A stretch of DNA of 64,000 bases from Effrenium voratum (lineage: Eukaryota; Sar; Dinophyceae; Suessiales; Symbiodiniaceae), in NCBI GenBank assembly GCA_963377175.1, contig CAUJNA010000180.1:366633-430632 (forward strand). The letters run 5' to 3'. The position numbers and the translations under genes are program-made. The notes under the pieces are model-generated. The model saw only the letters and a list, made by a program, of their open reading frames with translations. It was not told the origin of the DNA and made no database searches. The first letter of the stretch is position 1, and each line of letters begins with the position of its first letter. Below are positions 11,471 to 21,038 of the stretch, in pieces.

Positions 11471-12358
11471 ACTATAGTTTATATATTTTTTAAACTTCCT
11501 CCCACCGGCTTCGCCGGCTCTACTGGTAGTCAAACCTCACACAGGTTGAACCTCGCAAAATATGAAACCTGCTCTTGAACTAAACCCACCTCGGTTTCAT
11601 TCCGGGGAAAGTTGTACAACTTCCTTCTGTATTTTAAAGTAGTTTTCAAGGACAGAGTCTGAATCCTAGCGCCCCAAACTCCGGAACTCCGGGCCCCGCC
11701 ATGGTTTCTTGGAGGCTATGTTGCAGTACCAAGAAACAAAAAAATCCTGCTATCGGTATCTACCATACTCATGACATCCTAAATGTTGCAAACAGGGAAC
11801 AAGTTGGGCACTTTGCTAACTTAACCTGTGGCTGGTTTACTTGCAACAAAATACAGCGCCCAAAAGCCCATTGCCAGTGGTCAAAGGAGAACGCCCTCGA
11901 ACCATCGCGGTCTCCGCCTAAAATGCCTCCGTGTCCATGGTGCTTCCCTTTCCCTAAGAGTCCCTTCGTTCCTAAGGAGGTACTCAACTTGCTGGTTCTC
12001 TGCAGAGAATACTACCCCAAACTGAACTATCCCTTGTTGTGTTCCTTGCGGGGATCTAAAACGGTCCAGTCCTAAAACCTGTGCGCTCTGCCTATTTACT
12101 GAAAACCCTCAAGCCTTAGCCAAGGGTGTCGAGAGATCCTTTTGCGTTGTTGACTGCTGTGCGATGTTGACCCGGGTTTAAGTAGAACCCGGAGGATTGA
12201 AGCGGCGTGTCCCCCCAAAAGTGACGTATCCTCTCTGGGATAAATCCTTGGTGGCTATTACTCCCTGCCCAAAAAGTTAAACTTATTGCAGGTAAGTTTG
12301 ACACTAATTATCCCCCCCCTAAAAAAAACGCAAAAGATCCACCCCAATAACATTCAAG
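11471..12358. other. No gene recognised
   Basis: Short open frames exist on both strands but none has paired splice sites or convincing composition. A conspicuous C run precedes the acceptor of the exon at 12359. Confidence 0.4.
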
Positions 12359-12512
12359 CAAGCGGCAACCAAAACGCACACGAAGGAAGGGCGCCAGCGA
12401 TGCCGTGCCTAGGCGGCGTCCTGCTGCGGCTCCGGCCTTGAACAAACTGAGTGCGGTGAGGTTTTCTGGGCTCGAAACATCAATGGAGCAGCGCCAAAGA
12501 CTCATTCAGCAG
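12359..12512 (+). CDS. Exon with basic N-terminal part, unrecognised protein (5' side of the retrotransposon)
   Basis: A 154-nt exon lies between an ATTCAAG acceptor and a GTTGGT donor. It encodes a strongly basic segment (KRQPKRTRRKG, then PRRRPAAAP), which resembles a nuclear localisation signal, and then a helical segment ending in SMEQRQRLIQQ. The outgoing phase is 0 and matches the exon at 20037-20147. If the two belong to one gene, the retrotransposon at 12808-19975 sits in its intron in the sense orientation. No family was recognised. Confidence 0.62.
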
Positions 12513-12807
12513 GTTGGTTTCAAGGCAACATTTAATGATTTGGGGCGTGGTGTCGTTTTAGTTAGGCGATTTTGAAGGGCTATCATTTGATTTGGGCGCG
12601 GGCCTATTTTCGCGCAAGGCCCTTTTTGGGGGGGTGAGGGGCTCGGTTTTGGGTATCCATTTGGGCTGGAATTTATTTAGAAGCTGACCAGGTGCGCAGA
12701 TCCGCTGACGTGCGTCGCATGACTCTTGGGTCCTTCGAGCATGTCCATGTATTCCATGTATACTCTCTCTCTCTCTCTCTCATGTTAAGATACATTGAAT
12801 CACATGC

Positions 12808-12943
12808 TGTACACGCAGCAACCGCCATTGCCGGGCTCGACAGGGCCCTTGAGCTAGACCGATATCAACAGCTCATGGACAAAGAGTGCCGCTGCTGACC
12901 GACTTGAGGATCAACAGAGTTGACAACACGACTTGTGCTTTCA
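12808..12943 (+). repeat. 5' terminal repeat of the copia-like element
   Basis: This 136-bp sequence starts TGTACACGCAGC and ends GTGCTTTCA. It matches 19833-19975 closely, except for a 5-bp difference after GCCATTGCC and a few changes near the end. It is short for a copia LTR, so part of the original repeat may be lost or too diverged to see. Confidence 0.85.
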
Positions 12944-12945
12944 TA

Positions 12946-12965
12946 TGGTAGCGGAGCTGTGATCC
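12946..12965 (+). other. Primer binding site, tRNA-iMet type
   Basis: TGGTAGCGGAGCTGTGATCC begins two bases after the 5' repeat. The TGGTA(G/T)C start is what copia elements use to pair with the 3' end of initiator methionine tRNA, which ends in CCA. The position directly after the repeat supports the call. Confidence 0.8.
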
Positions 12966-13080
12966 TGGTTAGCAAGCAATCCAGGTGAGCTCCAACAGCT
13001 TAGGGAAACATCCCGAGGCAAGAGCAATAACAACAACAGAGTAAACAGTGAGTACGCACAGGTAAGCAGTACGGCCCAGT

Positions 13081-13950
13081 ATGGCAACACAAGCGGCAGC
13101 AGGCTCAGCAACACGATGAAGGACTTAGATCACTTCACAGATACAAGATCACACCACCAACATACAACGGCGACTACACAACATTCGAGGAATGGAAGTT
13201 CAAATTCACAGCATACCTTGAACTGATGGACACACAATTTCCAACACTACTGGAACAAGCAGCAACGTCAGCAACAACAGTAACAGATGCAGACCTCGAG
13301 AACTCGAGAACGGAGCATCCACAACGCAAGAAGGACAACACTGGGTAGCCCTAGCAAGGGACCTGCAGTACATACTCATCAACTGCTGCACAGGCTCGGC
13401 GGCAACAGTGTGCAGACAACACCAAACAAACAACGGACTGGAAACATGGCGGCAGCTCAACAGCAGGTTTTCAATTCCAGCTGGAACAAGGAGCATAGGA
13501 TCCTCACAAAGCTACTCAAACCACAACTAGATGAACGTAACTTCGAAGAAACCTTCTCAACATGGGAGTTCGAGGTCGGACGCTACGAGCGCGACAACGG
13601 GACCACGCTCCCAGACAACGTCAAAGTAGCCATCCTCCTCAACGAAACAAAGGGAGCGTTACAGCAACACCTTCAGCTGCAAGCAGGAGCAATCACAAGA
13701 TACAACGACCTAAGATCAACGATCTTAGAGTACCACAGGGCAGCATCTTCCTACAGCAGGCTACAAGCAACGCAGGCAGAAAGCAGCAGCAACAGCGGTC
13801 CAGCACCAATGGACATAGGCGGCACATGGTGGAAAGGCAGCAAAGGAAAAGGACAACGCAACAAAGAAAAAGAAAAAGGCGACAACAACAAAGGTAAAGG
13901 CTACGGCGGCTACGGCCAACAGCAACAGAAAGGCAATGGATACCAACAAA
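13081..13950 (+). pseudogene. gag: gag of the copia-like element, broken by frameshifts
   Basis: An ATG at 13081 starts MATQAAAGSATR. The frame then breaks near 13117. The following frame holds a nucleocapsid-like start (PPTYNGDYTTFEEWK), typical of the N-terminal domain of copia Gag. A tandem 8-bp duplication (TCGAGAAC twice, 13296-13311) shifts the frame again. The next part reads HWVALARDLQYIL and ETWRQLNSRF. Another shift lies near 13500, after which KLLKPQLDERNF and the TWEFEVGRYE segment follow. A last shift near 13950 leads into the Gly/Lys-rich region before the zinc knuckle. The product in intact relatives is the particle protein. Here it cannot be made. Confidence 0.85.
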
Positions 13951-16845
13951 GGAAAAGGAAAAGGAAAGAGCAAACAGCCCATAGGACAAGGCAACCCGTA
14001 CAACAACTGGAAGGGCTACGGCAACTACGGCAAGAGCAAAGGAAAAGGCAAAGGAAAAGCAGCCAACAACGTTTGCTACAGATGCGGACAAGCAGGCCAC
14101 AAAGCAAAGCACTGCAGAGTGACAATCTACAACGTCGACGGCGGAGCACAAGAAACGGCAGACCCAACAGGCAACTGGTACTCGGAGCAACAGCAATACG
14201 ACAACTACTGGTGGAACGCAGATCTCACAGCACAGTATCCACAACAGACACAGCAGCTGGCTCTTCCAGCACCTCAGCAAGGGACAACAGACTTTAGCAA
14301 CACACCACTAGTGGTCTCCGGCTTGGTGGGGACAGTGAACAACAACGACGAGATCAAGAACGACGGCTACAACAAGCTCATGCTCGACAGCGGTGCAGCA
14401 ACACACGTTTGCCCACACTGGTTTGGACAGGAGTTTCCCCTTCAACATCTTGACCAACACAGCGGACCACGGCTTCGAACAGTCACCAACCAGGATATCA
14501 ACGTCTACGGGTACAGGTGGATCAAGTTCGTCAACAAGCAGAATCAACCCATCGTCATCCCCTTCTACGTGTGCAACGTGGAACAACCAATCGTGTCGGT
14601 GACACGGCTCATCGACCAGGGCTTCAACGTCAACTTCAACGAGAACCCGACGATACACCACGACAAAGGTTTCGACAGTTATCTTCAACGTCTTCACGGA
14701 CTCTTCTACCTCAACGTGGTCATCGACCCACTACCAGCAGGTACACAACTTGAGATCAAAGACACACCAACAGGACGCATAGCAGTTATAGCACCAACAA
14801 CACTGACTCCAACAGGAGCAGAGCCGATGAGAGGCGGCAACACAGACCTGTGGATGTTCAACAACGAAGGATTCCTCGTAAGAGTCCACAAGCGTCTTCG
14901 CAAGGCGCTCTTCACACCTGACAACACCGGATGCCCGGTTCCAACAGAGCAACTCGACAACTTTCGACGCACAATTGCCAAGAGAGCAGATGGACAACAT
15001 CAAGACATCACAGATGCATACAAGAATCTCACAAGCAAAGAGCAGCACAGGGTCCTTCCAGGAACAGCCTGGGCAGGAGAAACATGGTTCAAAGTCAACA
15101 GGGGGTCATCCGCCGAGGTGACTCAAGAAAGCAACGCACCAAGTGTGTCAAGCAAGCCAATCACCAGACACACAACAAAGAAGCCAGCGCAACAACCAGC
15201 AACACAGCAACAGCCGGCGGCGCAGCAATCGGCGGCAAATGCAACAACAGCATGGCCAATTGGCCAGGGATACATCCCACATCCAGCAGATGTACAACCA
15301 ACAAGCGACTACTGGATCCGAGAGGGACACCTCTGGAAACGGGTTCAATTCCAACCGCGCACAACACTATACGTGCCAGAACGCACAACAGACGGACCGA
15401 ACGTCGACAACTTACTCCCAGCACGACGAACACGGATCATCCCAACAAAAAAAGATCAAACAGGCCCAACTGTGCACGAAGACAACTGGCAAGCAGCCGG
15501 AAATCAGCAAACCAACACCGAATGGACGGGCTCAACCAACTTCGAGGAGAAGGTGGAGCACAAGGAGCAACTTGACAGCGATGATGACGAACAACAAGAA
15601 GCACAAAGAGCCAAAGGAGTCAAGGCACCTGAGCAACCAACACAGCAACAGATTCGGGAACACAACGTAACACATCTCCCGTACCGCAACTGGTGCCCAA
15701 TCTGCGTCAAAAGCAGAGGGAAAGCAGACAGCCACAAGAAGCAAACAAGCAAGCAGCCAGTGATACAGATCGATTTCTGCTACATTAAAGGAATCGACGA
15801 CCAACAAACAACACCAATCCTCACAGCAATAGACATACAGACAGGGATGATCAGCGCAACTCTGGTCACTGACAAGCAACAGCTGTTCGAATACGCAACA
15901 AACCAACTGCTGGCATTCCTGATGGAGTGCGGTAGAACACAAGCAGTTCTACAGTCCGATCAGGAAGACTACCTGATCGCGCTGCTTCAAGCAGTGGCCA
16001 ACAAAGCAGGCAACAACATAGCAGTGCGACACTCTCCAGCACACAGCCCCAAGTCACAAGGAACAATCGAGCGCTCACACAGAACACTCGTTGGGCAGAT
16101 CAGAACAATCAGAGCACAGATCCAACAAAACTATGGCCGGATGGTCAACGCCAAGGATCCACTGATGCCATGGATCGTAAGGCACAGCGCGCATGTACTC
16201 AACAGGTACGCAATCCACAGCAACGGCAACACCAGCCACTTCAACAGATGGGGCAGAGAAAGCCACACACCCATCTGCGAATTCGGAGAAACAGTGCAAT
16301 ACATGGTGTCAACAACCAGACAACTGCCAAAGCTCGAACCACGGTTCTTCGACGGCGTCTGGCTCGGCAAGGACTCAACAACAGGCGAGTCGCTGATAGG
16401 CATTCACCAACAGGTGGTCAGAGCAAGAACAATCAGACAACAGATCGAACCACACAAGTGCAACAAGCAGCTACTGGACGTGGTCAACGCACCACCATGG
16501 CGGACACCAAAGTCAGCAACACCACAGCTGAACACAAGCACCACAATCGCCATTCCAGTACCAATAAAGCAGCAGCGACAACCAGGAACAAGCGCAGCAA
16601 CACAGACTGGAGACAACAAGCGAGCAGCCAACACCGGAACAGAAACACCAGCAAAGGCGGCTCGCAACGACAGCGGACCAAGCGCAACAGCTCCAATGGC
16701 AACTTCTCCCACGCACATCAGGAGAACACCTCTTCCCACACAAACACGGGAGAGGTCTGACGCAGTCGAAGAAGGAAGCACAAGCAAACAACAACGAACG
16801 TCAGAGTCAACGCAGCAGATAGAACGACCAACAAGCAGTGAGTAG
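13936..16845 (+). pseudogene. pol: pol part 1: zinc knuckle, protease and integrase in one open frame
   Basis: This 969-codon open frame contains the Gag zinc knuckle (CYRCGQAGHKAKHC, residues about 47-60), the aspartic protease signature DSGAATH at residue 151, a gag-pre-integrase region, and an integrase with a zinc-binding HNVTH...CPIC motif near 15660-15710. Its catalytic triad is Asp at residue 613 (QIDF), Asp at 675 (QSDQ) and Glu at 712 (GTIERS), with 36 residues between the last two, close to the canonical D-35-E. A long Gln/Thr/Pro/Ala-rich tail follows. The frame ends at TAG 16843-16845, but homologous coding continues in the same frame, so the stop is probably a mutation. Several motifs are intact although the element as a whole is broken. 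Confidence 0.9.
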
Positions 16846-18427
16846 CCAACACACAGGATGAGGATCAACGCGGTCACAGTCGCAACCAAATCAGGCGACA
16901 CCATAGCAACAGCATCTTGCGAGGACCAACAAGAAGTGCAAAATGAAAAGCTCCTTCTGGAACCAATAGTGACCAACACTGAAGGTCTCGACCGAAAGAA
17001 GGTGATCGACGGCATGAAGAAGGAGATCCGACAGATGAAGCAACAGAACGTCTATACTGCAATTGATGAGTCAACACTCACACCAGAGCAACGCAGCAAC
17101 ATGGTAGAGTCCTGATGGGTTCTACGAACAAAAGGCGACGAAGTCAGAGCAAGAATCGTCGCCAAAGGATACACAGAGAGCATCAACGACTTGGACGACA
17201 TCTACGCATCAACACCACTCTTCTGCACTCTTCGCACCTTGCTCACTCTAGCACTCGGAAAAGGGTGGTCAACACGACTCGGCGACATATCAGCAGCATT
17301 CCTACACGCAGCAGCAGCAAAGGAAGACATCATCATGAGACCACCACCAGAGTTCTACAATGAGAACAACAGGCGCATTCTCTGGAAGATCAACAAAGCA
17401 CTCTACGGACTTAGATCCTCACCAAAAGCATGGCAGGATCACCTAGCAACACTCCTCACCACAACAATGGGAATGACACGACTCAAGTCCGAGCCCAACG
17501 TGTACCGCAACAAGGAAGGAACAGCCTACATCATGTCTCTACGTCGACGACCTTCTCTTCCTCGGCGATCACAACAGATCATCGCAAAGCTCTTCAGCGA
17601 CCTACAACAGCATCTCCTCCTGAGACCAACAGGAGTGCTAACACCAGGATCAACGGTGTCGTTTCTCGGCAGAAAAATCACACACAACGGCGACAGCATC
17701 GACATCGCTCTATCCGAGGACTACATCAACAACATCCTGGAGAAGTCCAACATGGTCAACTGCAACCCAGCAGCAACGCCTGGCACAACAGCATTGAAGA
17801 CAATCAACATCGAGGACGACGCACCACTCGACCAACAACAACATGCACGATACAGGCGACTGGTCGGAAAGATTCAGTGGCTTTCCTACACACGACCAGA
17901 CATCAGCTTTGCACCAAAAAAAGTTAGCACGGGCACTGCAGCAACCAACAGCAAACGACGACAAGAAGCTCAAACACCTCATCAGATACCTCAAAGGTAC
18001 AGCAGCATGGAAGCATTCACTACGACCAACAATCAGGCTCAACAACCACGACAAGATGCGCTTGGACATCGAAGTCTACACAGATGCCAACTGGGCATCA
18101 TGCGAAACCACACGCAAGAGCACAACGGGATTCTCAATCCATTTCCTTGGAGCCAACATCCATTCTGGAAGCAGAACGCAGGCAACAGTAGCACTGTCAT
18201 CAGCAGAATCAGAACTTTACGCCATAGGAACAGCAGCAACAGAGGCACTGCACATCCGCAACTTCCTGAGCGAAGCATTCACAACACGCAAAATCAACAT
18301 ACGCATACACACAGACAGCTCCAGCGCAAAGAGCATCGCGATCCGACAGGGATACATCACCGCAGAGGTTCTCAACAGACACCTCTACCGGGTTGGTCTT
18401 CCTGGCCATCCCACAGCACGACTCTAA
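16846..18427 (+). pseudogene. pol: pol part 2: reverse transcriptase and RNase H, interrupted
   Basis: After TAG 16843, the frame continues to a second stop, TGA 17113-17115, where copia RT normally has Arg before WVLRTKGDEVRARIVAKGY. Downstream are GDISAAFLHA and ALYGLRSSPKAW, both standard copia RT blocks. The catalytic YVDD is encoded at 17540-17551, but in a shifted frame: one shift lies near 17535 and is undone near 17570. A further shift occurs at an A7 run near 17921. RNase H follows in the new frame, with YTDANWASCETTRKSTTGFS, SSAESELYAI and a later HTDSSSAKS block. The C-terminal end near 18427 is uncertain. Confidence 0.88.
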
Positions 18428-18746
18428 AACAGCGGCACCACGAACAGTTTCACCAGCATATCACCAGCAACAGCTGGTGTGCACACATGTAGGGCCCAGT
18501 ATCACGACACAGTGTCACCCGCACAGTAATGTATAGTAACAGCACAGAGTAACAACAGTAACGACAAGTAGTATCACCACGCACGTTCACGTGTGTCGGC
18601 GGCTTCTTTTGTCAACAACTAGCAACTATAGAGGTTGGCTTGAAACGTTTCTTTTTTCTTTTTTGAGCGCCTGATGTGTGTCTACTCGCGCAGCGCTCGT
18701 ATCTGCTCTGATAGGACATCTCAGTGTTGCACAGCACTGCACAGCC

Positions 18747-19677
18747 ATGGCCATGTCCAAGGTGACACAGACCAATGGTCATGAGATCTACGGATCAAGG
18801 CCAACTGTTTGCTCTGGCATGGAACTCGTCAACGAGTGGCAGTTCACCTTGGCGGCTTTGCAGGGCACAACCCCCTTTCCTGACATGGTGGACGGCATCA
18901 ACACTCGAGGTGAAGCATGGGCTCACTTGGTGTGCACGGTGGAAGAGTTCAACTCTTTGCAGAGTGACTCTCAGATCACCATCCTAAGGGCTGACTTCAG
19001 GATGCCTGCGTGGGATAGGGCAATCCTGTCGTTGAACCCCAGCGATGGTATCGACAGAGTTGTATATTGCAACGCGGCGCCCCAACGTGTGGATCCTGCT
19101 ATCATTCCAGATCGACTTCGCCCATCTCGCAAATATGCAGTCATATGATCAGGTTCGCATGTTCAACCGTGGCTTCAGCTCTATATACATGCAGCTGGAG
19201 GGGAGCAGCATCTGGAAGTTCACGCCGTTCGAGCTTGCCCACCTCAACGCGTGGAGCATCACCAGGTCTGATGGTCAGTCCAACTTGGACTCCATCATCA
19301 ACAGGGCAACATGGGCGAATGGCTATCTGTGGTCCTTCAGCGTGCCGATCAACCTGAACCAGATCTTCATCAACGGGAGCATGGACCATCTGTCACAGGA
19401 TGAGAAGTGCCGAGTTGTGAAGTTGATCGTGCAGGCTCTTGAGTACACAGGCATGCAGTGCTTGGTGGGCCATCCACGTTACCGCCACATCATCATGGTG
19501 GCCATCGATCAGCGTGCCCGCATTGCAGCACACGGCTGCAAGGATGAGGAGCGGCTTCGTGGCTCGTCTCGCCTCGCAAGCTACATCCAGAGTCAGAGCA
19601 CAGAGGACATGGTGAGCCAGATTTTCGCGGCTGTCAACCAGTGGCGTGAGCTTCACTGGACCGAGGAGATCGCATAA
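18747..19677 (+). pseudogene. Unrecognised third ORF between pol and the 3' repeat, one frameshift
   Basis: Two overlapping plus-strand frames form one protein-like stretch of about 300 residues. The first runs from an ATG at 18747 (MAMSKVTQTNG) to about 19120, and the second continues to TAA at 19675. The first part has ELVNEWQFTLAAL and EEFNSLQSDSQITILRADF. The second has SYDQVRMFNRGFSSIYMQLE, TPFELAHLNAW and ATWANGYLWSF. Codon use is balanced and GC-rich, unlike the A/C-rich gag-pol. I do not recognise a domain, signal peptide or membrane segment. Its place is where envelope-like or accessory ORFs sit in some copia elements, but it could also be captured host sequence. The break near 19120 suggests decay or a sequencing error. 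Confidence 0.6.
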
Positions 19678-19832
19678 ATCCAAGACCCTGGATGTGTCGA
19701 CACCCTGCAAGTATGCTTGTGTGATAGTTTGGTGTAGACAAACAACTGGCGTGGAGTCACGCTCGATGTTTCCACATGAGTTTTTGCCGGAGTCAACCTC
19801 CAAGTGTATCAATACAATTGTACAGTCTTTTG

Positions 19833-19975
19833 TGTACACGCAGCAACCGCCATTGCCTTTCTGGGCTCGACAGGGCCCTTGAGCTAGACCGATATCAACA
19901 GCTCATGGACAAAGAGTGCCGCTGCTGACCGACTTGAGGATCAACAGAGTTGACAACACGACCTGCGCTTTTACA
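19833..19975 (+). repeat. 3' terminal repeat of the copia-like element
   Basis: This 143-bp copy of 12808-12943 begins TGTACACGCAGC and ends TTTTACA. It carries five extra bases (TTTCT region) and small changes at the end. The divergence between the two repeats suggests that the insertion is not recent. Confidence 0.85.
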
Positions 19976-20036
19976 TCTGACGGCTGGGTGGCGGCGTGCT
20001 GAGTCTGCCTAGCCGAGCGCCTCGCTGCTACCTAAG

Positions 20037-20147
20037 CAAGTCTTCATGCCTGCTCTCCCCTCAAACAAGGATGAAGGCGCAGACCCAATGCAAACCGATG
20101 GGGAACGCCTTGGTGAAAAAATGCTTGGGTGTGCTCTTCCTCTTCAG
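20037..20147 (+). CDS. Exon, unrecognised protein (3' side of the retrotransposon)
   Basis: A 37-codon, phase 0-0 exon lies between a CCTAAG acceptor and a CAG/GTGGCC donor. It reads QVFMPALPSNKDEG, then an acidic and polar segment MQTDGERLGEKMLG and CALPLQ. Phase and strand agree with the exon at 12359-12512, so it is probably the next exon of the same gene. It begins only 62 bp after the end of the retrotransposon. Confidence 0.6.
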
Positions 20148-21038
20148 GTGGCCTGCTGGTGAGTTCCATGCGAGTCCGGGGGGAGGTAAATGTTGTAAAA
20201 TATCGATTTGCTCACTTGGTCTAGATAAGTCACCCCTGAAAGGCTTTCGCCTTCCCTTGAAACACCCATGAAAAACGGCGTCTGCCCATTTTGGGACACC
20301 AAAGACTTGATAGTATACTTTTTGCATCACTTCTGCAAACATTATTCTGATAAATACATGTGCTTTGTCAGACCTTCCTTCAAATCCACCGTCCAAGAAA
20401 CCAGCTGCAATTGAAACTACCAGCTTTGGTCCTGATGCCCGAACAAAACATACATCTAGTTGCCAGCTCTAAGGGGCCGAAACCCGCCAATGGCCAATGA
20501 AATCTGAGGGCAGGGTCGGTTCCTTGCCGCTTAGGCGGATGCCACCGTTCAGAATCTATTGCGTGTCAACAACACCCCATGGGTTCATCGTTAAATGGGT
20601 TAGAAAGCCCTCAAACGGGATTTGGCTTTGCTTTAGGTTTCCCTCTGACAAAACACAACCACAAAAGGGACGTAATTTCGGGGGAAACAAAAACACAACA
20701 AAACACAGCGTTCAGTCATGAGAGCAAAGCAAACGCGACTCTTTCCAAGAGTTGGCGGGAACCTGACCGAACACGGCACGCCACAAACAAGGGCGAACTT
20801 GAGAAAAATCACATCAGCTCCTTAAACGGACATCTGTAGGAATGTAGAACTCGGTTTCATATAAAACCAGATACAGGGATTTCTACAGAAAGTTAACCGC
20901 ATGCAATCCAAACCCATTAAAACAAAACCAGGCTTCAAACATGCCTTGTTCTGTCACGCAAATATGTTAGATGCTACCACTCCTGATCAGTGGTTTCTAA
21001 TATAAACATATATCATGATATATAAGGAACTTGGAGGC
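20148..21038. other. Between a plus-strand gene and the end of the SR gene
   Basis: Genes converge here. The plus-strand gene must end in or after this stretch if it is complete. I found no exon with convincing splice sites for it. A weak plus-strand open segment lies near 20720-20836. Confidence 0.35.

Larger units (their letters stand above)
12808..19975 (+). mobile_element. Degenerate Ty1/copia-like LTR retrotransposon
   Basis: The element is bounded by direct repeats (12808-12943 and 19833-19975) that begin TG and end CA. A primer binding site follows the first repeat after two bases. Internal order is gag, zinc knuckle, protease, integrase, reverse transcriptase and RNase H, which is the copia order because integrase precedes reverse transcriptase. 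An extra ORF then precedes the 3' repeat. The coding strand is very rich in A and C (CAA, ACA and AAC codons), unlike neighbouring exons. Several frameshifts and two stop codons show that this copy is inactive. No 5-bp target site duplication is evident (CATGC against TCTGA), and no clear polypurine tract precedes the 3' repeat, so the true ends may be diverged or rearranged. Confidence 0.9.

Noticed and set aside
9905..11533. Minus-strand frames of up to 352 residues rich in Ser, Leu, Tyr and Ile
   Set aside because: They are translations of the GATA microsatellite, with no domain and no flanking gene signals.
12808..19975. Ty3/gypsy or non-LTR element
   Set aside because: Integrase lies before reverse transcriptase, and the RT and RNase H motifs are of copia type. 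Terminal repeats and a tRNA primer site exclude a non-LTR element.
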